Of a stretch of DNA of 13,926 nt, positions 8,568 to 13,926 are shown one piece after another. Each line of letters opens with the position of its first letter. Positions within the stretch are counted from its first letter, which is position 1. Source of the DNA: Bacteroidales bacterium. GTDB taxonomy: Bacteria; Bacteroidota; Bacteroidia; Bacteroidales; Paludibacteraceae. The notes under the pieces are model-generated. The model made no database searches, was not told where the DNA came from, and saw only the letters and a list, made by a program, of their open reading frames with translations. The position numbers were made by a program, and so were the translations under genes. The DNA is taken from the NCBI GenBank assembly GCA_900769555.1, contig CAAGHA010000096.1, positions 1 through 13,926 of the forward strand, given 5' to 3'.

Positions 8568-9230
8568 ATGGAAGTGAAAATAGAAAAATCGTGGCAAGCC
8601 ATCTTGCAAGATGAATTTGATAAACCTTATTTTAATTTACTGACCAATTTTGTAAGAAAAGAGTATCAGACAAAAACAATATACCCGCCTGCAAAATTGA
8701 TATTTAATGCATTTGATTTAACCTCTTTTGATAATGTGAAAGTTGTTATAATAGGGCAAGATCCTTATCATGGAGAACATCAAGCCCATGGTTTGTGTTT
8801 TTCTGTCAATGATAATATTGCTTTCCCGCCTTCTTTGATTAATATTTTCAAAGAATTGGAGCGAGATTTACAAATTCCTTTCCCCAAAAGCGGAAATTTG
8901 GAACGATGGGCGAGACAAGGCGTGTTTCTTCTGAACGCAACACTTACAGTTGAGGCCGGACGAGCCGGTTCACACCAAAATAAAGGATGGGAAGAGTTTA
9001 CCGATAGAGTGATAAAGGAACTTTCAGACAGGAAAGAGAATGTAGTGTTTATGTTATGGGGTTCGTATGCGCAAAAAAAAGGAGCAGTAATAGATACGAA
9101 AAAACATTGCGTTTTGAAGTCGGTACATCCTTCCCCGTTGTCTGCGTATCGCGGTTATATCGGTTGTGGACATTTCAGTGCGGCCAACGACTATTTGAAG
9201 AGGGTGGGGAAGACTCCTATCCAATGGTAA
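8568..9230 (+). CDS. ung: Uracil-DNA glycosylase, family 1
   Basis: This enzyme removes uracil from DNA, produced by cytosine deamination or dUTP incorporation, as the first step of base-excision repair in the cytoplasm. From the ATG at 8568 it has 220 aa, the usual length. Motif A GQDPYHG (63-69) holds the water-activating Asp D65. The uracil-binding segment FLLNATLTV holds N123. The DNA-intercalating loop HPSPLSAYRG begins at H187. N123 and H187 fall at the same numbers as in E. coli Ung, supporting this start over the ATG nine codons upstream, which lies in the likely promoter. The gene is intact, the only plus-strand gene here, divergent from the GTPase operon and convergent with the DUF454 gene 3 bp beyond its stop. 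Confidence 0.97.
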   Translation: MEVKIEKSWQAILQDEFDKPYFNLLTNFVRKEYQTKTIYPPAKLIFNAFDLTSFDNVKVVIIGQDPYHGEHQAHGLCFSVNDNIAFPPSLINIFKELERDLQIPFPKSGNLERWARQGVFLLNATLTVEAGRAGSHQNKGWEEFTDRVIKELSDRKENVVFMLWGSYAQKKGAVIDTKKHCVLKSVHPSPLSAYRGYIGCGHFSAANDYLKRVGKTPIQW

Positions 9231-9233
9231 ATC

Positions 9234-9599
9234 CTATTTTTTCGTTTTGAATGATAGTATATGTATGGTAACTCCGACGGAAATCGCCAACAATAAACTT
9301 TGCAAAATGATTTTTCCTTTCAAGATGTAAAAAACGCTAAATAATATTGTAGCCCATAGGGTGGAAACCGAGATGATTTTTGTTCGCAAGGGGATGCTTT
9401 TATTTACTTGGAAGTCGAGAATATATGGACCCAATTTAGGATGAGAGATTAATTTGTTGAAAAAAATATCAGAACTTTTTGAAAACAAAAATGCTGATAA
9501 TAGAAGGAATGGCGTTGTTGGGAGTACCGGAAGAAATATACCCAATATGCCCAGAAATAGACTGATAAATCCAATTGCTATATAGATTACTTTTTTCAT
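9234..9599 (-). CDS. DUF454 (YbaN-like) small inner-membrane protein
   Basis: This 121 aa protein resembles the DUF454/YbaN family. The hallmark is G-LGIFLPVLPTTPFLLLSAF (about 16-37) followed by LFSKSS and a short amphipathic stretch ending in HPKLGPYI. It has an N-terminal hydrophobic hairpin (~4-38) and two further membrane segments (~72-92 and ~95-114), then a basic tail. The function of the family is unknown; members are common single-gene proteins in proteobacteria and Bacteroidota. The 3' end is only 3 bp from the ung stop, leaving no room for a separate terminator between the convergent genes. Upstream is a large inverted-repeat element. The start at 9599 (MKKVIYIAIG) is the only sensible one. 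Confidence 0.88.
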   Translation of the reverse strand: MKKVIYIAIGFISLFLGILGIFLPVLPTTPFLLLSAFLFSKSSDIFFNKLISHPKLGPYILDFQVNKSIPLRTKIISVSTLWATILFSVFYILKGKIILQSLLLAISVGVTIHILSFKTKK

Positions 9600-9640
9600 A
9601 AGACGAAATTTTCGGCTTTTATCTTCCTAATTGATTATTT

Positions 9641-9961
9641 AGATAAGTTCTTTAAATTATGATTTTTGTTTTATACTTAATAATCTTTTTCGGATGCATT
9701 TGAATTCATTTTAGAAGTTTTTTTTAATATATTTTGCACATATTTGAGAGTTTTTTTTATAAAAATGGGTTAAAAAGCACCTCAAAGAAGCCGAAAAAAA
9801 AGAGTAAAACTCAAAGTCAATTTAACAATAAAATTTAAACGACTTCTACAATCTTTCTTCTATTCATTTAGTTACGATGCTCGCATCGCCCCTTTGTAAA
9901 TAGAAACACCCGAAACAAAATACTTTCAAATTTATCTCGACCTAATTTATAGAACTTAGCT
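9641..9961. repeat. Inverted-repeat element, copy A (321 bp, the longest)
   Basis: The left end reads AGATAAGTTCTTTAAATTATG; the right end, complemented, reads AGCTAAGTTCTATAAATTAGG. Inside the left end lies TTTCGGATGCATTTGAATTC, shared with copies C and D. Near the right is a hairpin region shared with copy D: CGATGC-TC-GCATCG (9875-9888) enclosed by TTCTATT (9858) and AAATAGAA (9898). The right arm TTTCAAATTTATCTCGACC resembles that of copies B and C. The middle ~100 bp is A-rich and not seen in the others. No open reading frame of note, so it is non-autonomous. Confidence 0.85.
9875..9888. repeat. Perfect 6-bp hairpin inside copy A
   Basis: CGATGC and GCATCG are perfect complements around a TC centre. 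The flanking TTCTATT / AAATAGAA can pair further out, giving a two-tier stem. Copy D keeps the layout at 12505-12552 (TTTCTAT, GCGAT...ATTGC, ATAGAA) with a weaker inner stem. Confidence 0.65.
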
Positions 9962-10036
9962 TTAGTTCAATACAAGACACTCAGCAAGAACAATGCAAAG
10001 TTAATTCAATTTGTTCACCTTGCAAAGTTTTTTTTT

Positions 10037-10147
10037 AGGTATGTTCTATAAATTCATTTCGTGGAATTTTTGAATTCTTTATAGTTATAAACAATCTAAC
10101 TCAAATACTTTTCAAAATCATCTTGACCTAATTTATAGAACTTACCT
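10037..10147. repeat. Inverted-repeat element, copy B (111 bp, the shortest)
   Basis: The left terminus AGGTATGTTCTATAAATT and the right terminus, complemented AGGTAAGTTCTATAAATT, are the best matched pair in the window (one difference in 18). The right arm (TTTTCAAAATCATCTTGACC) is close to copy C, while the interior is short and lacks the CGGATGC block, suggesting an internal deletion derivative. The 75 bp between copies A and B shows no gene. Confidence 0.85.
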
Positions 10148-10233
10148 GAAAATATCTGTAAAAAGGGACTGTGTATACAAAACTCTTCTCAAATTCTATT
10201 ACCTGATTATAGAATCCACTTGTAGATGATGCA

Positions 10234-10539
10234 CTATTTCAGATACTCATTTTTAACTCGTTCATCATAATTGTCAACCCATTCGATTTTGTTATCCAAT
10301 GTTTCGATCAAATTATCTATATAGCAATCAAATATAGAATCAACAAGTTCTCCATTTTGATAAAAAGAGAGATCGAATAAGTCGTTACTTTCATTGTAAA
10401 TAATATCCACGGTGCCGGTAAATTTAAATCCGTTTACTTTAAATCGTAATCCCTCTTCCAATATCTCAGGAGAATTAAATCCCCAAGAAAAAATCACAAA
10501 AGGCTTTGTTTTTAGTATGTTTAATATGTATTTTGCCAT
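10234..10539 (-). CDS. Small hypothetical protein (~101 aa)
   Basis: I do not recognise a named family with certainty. From the ATG at 10539 the protein begins MAKYILNILKTKPFVIFSWGF and is acidic toward the C-terminus (DNKIEWVDNYDERVKNEYLK). There is no signal peptide or membrane helix. The pattern of alternating hydrophobic strands (FKVNGFKFTGTVDIIYN, DLFDLSFYQNGELV) followed by an acidic helix suggests a small beta-rich cytosolic domain. Upstream in-frame ATGs at 10548 and 10572 are possible; the latter lies only 7 bp from repeat copy C. I prefer 10539 because the extra residues are poor in recognisable structure. The composition is ordinary protein-like, so it is probably a real gene, isolated between repeat copies B and C. 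Similar short proteins seem common in Bacteroidales, but this is from memory only. Confidence 0.65.
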   Translation of the reverse strand: MAKYILNILKTKPFVIFSWGFNSPEILEEGLRFKVNGFKFTGTVDIIYNESNDLFDLSFYQNGELVDSIFDCYIDNLIETLDNKIEWVDNYDERVKNEYLK

Positions 10540-10578
10540 TATTTCCATCGTATAAATTATTTTGAAAATCATTATTAT

Positions 10579-10769
10579 AGTAAGTTCTATAAATTATGAT
10601 TTTTGTTTCTAAATGTAATAAATTCTATTTCGGATGCTTTTGATTTTATTTTGAGGAATATTGCTTATAATTAATTAGATGTGACAATGGTATTGCTCCT
10701 ATATAAATATAATCAATCTCACTCAAAAGCTCTTTAAAATCACCTTGACCTAACTTATAGAACTTACCT
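10579..10769. repeat. Inverted-repeat element, copy C (191 bp)
   Basis: The left terminus AGTAAGTTCTATAAATTATG and the right terminus, complemented AGGTAAGTTCTATAAGTTAGG, are inverted repeats. The internal TTTCGGATGCTTTTGATTTT matches copies A and D. The right arm CTCTTTAAAATCACCTTGACC matches copy B. It fills nearly the whole gap between comM (stop codon 5 bp from the right end) and the small hypothetical gene. Confidence 0.88.
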
Positions 10770-10773
10770 TATA

Positions 10774-12312
10774 TCAGCCTGCCCAACCTTCACGATCAAG
10801 GTTTCTGTAATTTATAGCTTCAGAGATGTGATGAGTCTGAATGTCTTTTGAATTATCGAGGTCAGCAATCGTGCGTGCTACTTTTAAAATTCTATCATAA
10901 GCACGTGCAGATAGGTTCATTTTCAGCATTGCCGCCTTTAACCGATTCGAAGCCTCTTCACCCAGTTGAGCATGTTTGCGAAGTAATCTGCTACTCATTT
11001 GAGAATTACAATGAATTCCCGGCTCGTTTTTAAAACGCTCTAATTGGATATTACGTGCAGAAATTACCCTTTGACGAATAGTTTCACTTTTTTCAGAATC
11101 TTCTTTTTCCGATAGTTTTTCGAACGGAACAGGAACAACTTCTATATGAATATCAATTCGATCTAGGAGAGGTCCGGAAATTTTGCTAAGATAACGTTGA
11201 ACAATTCCGGGTCCACAAATACACTCTTTTTCAGGATGGTTGTAATAGCCACATGGACAAGGATTCATTGCAGCAACCAACATAAAACTTGCAGGATATT
11301 CAACCGTTGATTTAGCTCGAGAAATAGTAATTTTTCTATCTTCAAGCGGTTGTCTCATTACCTCAAGAACCGTTCGTTTAAACTCAGGAAGTTCGTCCAG
11401 AAATAACACACCATTATGAGCCAAAGAAATCTCACCCGGTTGAGGGAAACCACCACCACCAACAAGAGCCACATCAGAAATTGTGTGATGAGGATTTCTG
11501 AATGGACGTTCGGTCATAAGAGAAGTTTCCTTTCCGATTTTCCCGGCAACAGAGTGAATTTTAGTCGTTTCCAATGCCTCTTGAAGAGTTAAAGGTGGAA
11601 GTATCGTAGAAATACGCTTTGCCACCATTGATTTTCCAGCACCCGGCGGTCCGATGAGAATGATGTTATGTCCACCGGCAGCAGCCACTTCAAAAGCACG
11701 TTTAACATTTTCCTGCCCCTTTACATCTGCGAAATCCATTTCGAAATTGTTTAATTGCTCAAAAAACTCTTTCTTGGTATCTATAATAGTTCTGTCAATA
11801 TTTACCTTTCTGTTTAGGAAGTCGATAACCTCTTTTAAACAATTAGCACCGTAAATTTCTAATCCATCCACCACAGCAGCCTCTTTGGCATTTTCAAGCG
11901 GAATAATTAAACCTTTGAATCCCTCCTCTTTTGCATTGATTGCTATAGGAAGAATCCCTTTGATTGGGTGGAGAGTGCCATCTAATGAAAGTTCGCCCAT
12001 AATGATAAAATCCTTTAGAACATCATCTAAAATAGCCCCGGAAGCCGCTAATATTCCAATTGCCAGAGGAAGGTCGTAGGCTGCACCCTCTTTACGAATA
12101 TCTGCAGGTGCCATATTGATAATTACTTGTTGATGAGGGAATTTCATTCCGCAAAATTGGATAGCAGAAACAATTCGTTCATGACTCTCTTTGATGGCGT
12201 TATCCGGTAGTCCCACCAACATAAAACGGATACCCTGAGAAACATTTACTTCAATTGTGATAGTTGTGGCATGGATGCCTTGTACGGCTGCGCCAAAAGT
12301 TTTTACTAGCAT
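10774..12312 (-). CDS. comM: YifB/ComM family Mg-chelatase-like AAA+ ATPase
   Basis: At 512 aa this is full-length for the family (about 505-515). The N-terminal ChlI-like domain (about 1-170) starts MLVKTFGAAVQGI and contains VGLPDNAIKESHERI. The AAA+ core has Walker A GPPGAGKS (221-228), Walker B VLFLDE (302-307), sensor-1 N350 and LLDRID (382-387). A Cys set C352, C354, C364, C366 (NPCPCGYY...CICG) is typical of the family. A C-terminal helical domain ends NYRNLDREGW. ComM is a hexameric helicase that drives branch migration during integration of DNA taken up in transformation; it is widespread in bacteria with no proven competence, where it likely acts in general recombination. The gene is intact. 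Repeat copies C and D lie immediately downstream and 115 bp upstream. Confidence 0.95.
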   Translation of the reverse strand: MLVKTFGAAVQGIHATTITIEVNVSQGIRFMLVGLPDNAIKESHERIVSAIQFCGMKFPHQQVIINMAPADIRKEGAAYDLPLAIGILAASGAILDDVLKDFIIMGELSLDGTLHPIKGILPIAINAKEEGFKGLIIPLENAKEAAVVDGLEIYGANCLKEVIDFLNRKVNIDRTIIDTKKEFFEQLNNFEMDFADVKGQENVKRAFEVAAAGGHNIILIGPPGAGKSMVAKRISTILPPLTLQEALETTKIHSVAGKIGKETSLMTERPFRNPHHTISDVALVGGGGFPQPGEISLAHNGVLFLDELPEFKRTVLEVMRQPLEDRKITISRAKSTVEYPASFMLVAAMNPCPCGYYNHPEKECICGPGIVQRYLSKISGPLLDRIDIHIEVVPVPFEKLSEKEDSEKSETIRQRVISARNIQLERFKNEPGIHCNSQMSSRLLRKHAQLGEEASNRLKAAMLKMNLSARAYDRILKVARTIADLDNSKDIQTHHISEAINYRNLDREGWAG

Positions 12313-12427
12313 AATGATAATTTTTAAAGTGCAATAAACCAGGTAGTTGCACAGGTGATAAATACAAACAATTATGGTTATGTTTAGATGCTTTTGTTTC
12401 TAATTTGTATTAGATGTTTTTGCATAT
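12313..12427. other. Upstream region of comM, no clear signals
   Basis: This 115-bp AT-rich stretch lies between the comM start and repeat copy D. I see no good Shine-Dalgarno, no exact TAnnTTTG box and no hairpin of note. TTTG followed by TACCTGGTTT about 20 bp later on the minus strand is a weak promoter possibility only. Confidence 0.4.
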
Positions 12428-12609
12428 AGGTAACTTCTATAAATTATGATATATTATTTTGTGATTATGTTTCGGATGCATTTAAATTCATTTTATTTGT
12501 CTTGTTTCTATTTATTTAGTAGCGATACTCACATTGCTTTATTTTTATAGAATCAACCTAAATAAAATTTTCCTCAAACTCATTTAAACCTAATTTATAG
12601 GACCAACCT
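12428..12609. repeat. Inverted-repeat element, copy D (182 bp)
   Basis: The left terminus AGGTAACTTCTATAAATTATG pairs with the right terminus, complemented AGGTTGGTCCTATAAATTAGG; the right end has drifted most. The internal TTTCGGATGCATTTAAATTC matches copies A and C. The region 12505-12552 corresponds to the copy A hairpin. It sits 41 bp beyond the rpn stop and 115 bp before the comM start. Confidence 0.85.
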
Positions 12610-12649
12610 TTAAAAGTTACAAACTATATTCCATATGGTAAAAATTCTT

Positions 12650-13711
12650 TTATTTTTTTAATGCTAAAATTTCTTCAAAAGTTAAACCGGATGCTTTGGC
12701 AATTGTTTCAATGTCCAGTTGCATATCAAGCAACTTTTTAACCATTTCTGTTTTCGATTCTTTTCTTCCGGTTTCAATGCCTATCGCTAATCCTTCTTCT
12801 CTACCTTCAGCTCTACCTTCTTCTCTACCTTCAGTTCTACCTTCAGCTAGTCCTTCAGCTCTACCTTCAGCTAGTCCTTCAGCTCTGCCTTCAGCTAGTC
12901 CTTCTTTTCTACCTTCTTCTCTACTTTCTTTTCTATATTTTGCTCTAAGTTTTCTTGAAATTTTAGCAGTTTCTTTCTCAATAGCATGGTTGAGTGTGTT
13001 ATGCCAATCCCTGTAGTCTTTTAAACTTCTTGAATATTTCATAAATTCAAATTCATTAAGATTACAAACTTCTGCAGTTGAGAATAGTCTGTTGAAGATT
13101 TTATTTTTTACTTCAACGGGTCTATCCTTCAGACAATGCAGATTCTTTATCAAAAACAACCACTTATCCATAAAAGTTTCTAACTCGTCTATTCTTTTAC
13201 GGAACTTAGGTATTTCTATATAGACAAAGTTCAGGTTTTCATAAAACACCTCATTGTCATCATCTTTCAATTGAACTTTGTAGATAACCTTGTTGGGTTT
13301 ACTTGTGTTGAAAGTAAAACTCAGTACTCCGATTACATAAATTTTGGGCAGTTGAAAATCCCAACTTTTTGTTCTTTCGCTTATCTCCTGAATCGGGAAC
13401 GTAGAGTAAAAGACACTTCTGTCTTTGAAGTGCTTTTGACTGTTTTTTTGCATCTCTACGATAAATCGTTCCCCTCGATTTGTTTCACAATAAACATCAA
13501 AAATTGCTCTTCGTTTACCTCTCTTCTTGGGTTGTTGCTCTGTATTCAGATACTTGACATCTGAAATTTTAGCTCCTCGTTTTAAGTCTAACAAGCAATT
13601 TAGGAAGTGAATTAATAACTTTTTATTCGCTTCTGTGCCAAAAATCTTTTTGAATGCGAAATCTGTAGCCAGATTCAGATAACGCTCCTCAATATTAGGT
13701 GACTTTCTCAT
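12650..13711 (-). CDS. Rpn-type PD-(D/E)XK nuclease / putative transposase
   Basis: This 353 aa protein resembles the Rpn/PDDEXK_2 (TIGR01784) family: proteins once called transposases, of which E. coli RpnA-E are DNases that promote RecA-independent recombination. Visible elements are DFAFKKIFG (17-25), the active-site Asp in IFDVYC (D72) and E86-x-Q88 in FIVEMQK, the form of the (D/E)xK motif this family uses. The charged segment 263-312 is a tandem (A/R)EG(L/R) tetrapeptide repeat. The C-terminus is the typical amphipathic IAKASGLTFEEILALKK. It is full-length and all key residues are present, so it is probably active. In some relatives the C-terminal repeat varies in number and may tune function. 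It is flanked by copies D and E of the inverted-repeat element. Start ATG at 13711 (MRKSPNIEERY); upstream is an AT-rich leader. Confidence 0.9.
   Translation of the reverse strand: MRKSPNIEERYLNLATDFAFKKIFGTEANKKLLIHFLNCLLDLKRGAKISDVKYLNTEQQPKKRGKRRAIFDVYCETNRGERFIVEMQKNSQKHFKDRSVFYSTFPIQEISERTKSWDFQLPKIYVIGVLSFTFNTSKPNKVIYKVQLKDDDNEVFYENLNFVYIEIPKFRKRIDELETFMDKWLFLIKNLHCLKDRPVEVKNKIFNRLFSTAEVCNLNEFEFMKYSRSLKDYRDWHNTLNHAIEKETAKISRKLRAKYRKESREEGRKEGLAEGRAEGLAEGRAEGLAEGRTEGREEGRAEGREEGLAIGIETGRKESKTEMVKKLLDMQLDIETIAKASGLTFEEILALKK
12788..12945 (-). repeat. In-frame 12-bp tandem repeat within the rpn gene
   Basis: Units such as CCTTCAGCTAGT, CCTTCAGCTCTA and CCTTCTTCTCTA (plus-strand reading) recur about a dozen times, often as 24-bp pairs. 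They encode EG(L/R)(A/E/T) tetrapeptides. Because the unit is a multiple of 3, gain or loss of units keeps the frame and only changes the length of the charged linker between nuclease core and C-terminal helix. The matching plus-strand frame here (Leu-Pro-Ser-rich) is a shadow. Confidence 0.9.
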
Positions 13712-13754
13712 TGTTTTAAAGTGTTGTTAATTATTTTATAATAATATGCAAACA

Positions 13755-13772
13755 AACATTCCTCTGAATGTT
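13755..13772. repeat. 7-bp inverted repeat upstream of rpn
   Basis: AACATTC-CTCT-GAATGTT is a perfect 7-bp inverted repeat with a 4-nt loop, 44 bp upstream of the rpn ATG and 25 bp from repeat copy E. It could be an operator or a transcript hairpin. It stands out from the AT-only surroundings, but there is no evidence of function. Confidence 0.45.
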
Positions 13773-13796
13773 CCACAAAATTAATAAAAATAATTA

Positions 13797-13926
13797 AGAT
13801 GAGTTCTATAAATTATGATTTTTTGTTTCTTATTGGTGATATGTAGAGTCCAATAGCAAATGCAAAATTAAAGTAAAGAATTGAAAAAGCATTTAACAGG
13901 AGCCTCAAAATTAAGTTTTTCACGAG
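13797..13926. repeat. Inverted-repeat element, copy E (left end only seen)
   Basis: AGATGAGTTCTATAAATTATG followed by ATTTTTTGTTTCTTA matches the left ends of copies A and C. The CGGATGC block is not found in the next 100 bp and no right terminus is reached, so the copy either continues past the window or is a diverged/partial copy. No gene is visible in 13712-13926. Confidence 0.65.

Noticed and set aside
9220..9245. Rho-independent terminator between ung and the DUF454 gene
   Set aside because: Only a T-rich run is present, with no GC-containing stem; the genes are 3 bp apart.
9600..10233. tRNA or other structured RNA gene in the largest gap
   Set aside because: No tRNA arms or conserved T-loop seen; the gap is accounted for by repeat copies A and B plus ~75 bp of AT-rich spacer.
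10579..10769. Target-site duplications flanking the repeat copies
   Set aside because: I compared the flanks of copies A-D and found no convincing direct duplication; old insertions may have lost them or the ends may be slightly misplaced.
9641..12609. Integron-like cassette array: genes alternating with same-orientation inverted-repeat sites
   Set aside because: attC sites have RYYYAAC at the outer left and GTTRRRY at the outer right; these ends have the opposite arrangement (GTT left, AAC right). comM is a core gene, and no integrase is present.
12696..13016. Plus-strand frame encoding a Leu-Pro-Ser repeat protein
   Set aside because: Antisense reading of the 12-bp repeat in rpn; the minus frame has the nuclease motifs.
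9641..13926. CRISPR array
   Set aside because: Repeat copies are 111-321 bp, 75 to about 1700 bp apart, with genes between them; there are no regular short spacers.

Overview
The window looks like an AT-rich chromosomal segment of a Bacteroidota (Bacteroidales-like) bacterium. The evidence is a very large secreted protein built of Bacteroidota-style modules (GH8, DUF11-like, Ig/PKD-like), promoter boxes matching the Bacteroidota -7 consensus TAnnTTTG at three starts, weak Shine-Dalgarno signals, and a PD-(D/E)XK putative transposase of the type this phylum often carries. All genes except ung are on the minus strand.

Region by region. Positions 1-5336 hold a giant secreted protein open at the left edge: 1778 codons are visible without a stop. 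It has a signal peptide, an N-terminal glycoside hydrolase family 8 domain, several DUF11-like adhesin/stalk domains (one apparently interrupted by an extra beta-rich module), and a run of Ig/PKD-like repeats. Positions 5553-8370 hold a tight two-gene operon: a dynamin-family GTPase followed 1 bp later by a DUF697 (YcjF-like) membrane protein. Arrays of a 7-bp repeat (CYTGAAW-type) lie on both sides of this operon. Next come divergent ung (uracil-DNA glycosylase, 8568-9230) and a convergent small DUF454/YbaN membrane protein (9234-9599).

From about 9600 to the right edge, the intergenic spaces are filled by copies of one miniature inverted-repeat element. Its termini match AGGTAAGTTCTATAAATTA, inverted at the other end. 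Four complete copies (111-321 bp) and one left end are visible, all in the same orientation. They separate DUF454, a 101-112 aa hypothetical protein, comM/yifB (AAA+ Mg-chelatase-like helicase) and an Rpn-type PD-(D/E)XK nuclease with a 12-bp-unit coding repeat. I did not recognise this element from any named family, and it is the most novel feature here.

Functionally the segment is mixed: surface polysaccharide degradation or adhesion, membrane-associated GTPase activity, and DNA repair and recombination (Ung, ComM, Rpn). Only the GTPase/DUF697 pair looks like a dedicated multi-gene system. The gene identities rest on motifs read by eye; no database search was run.
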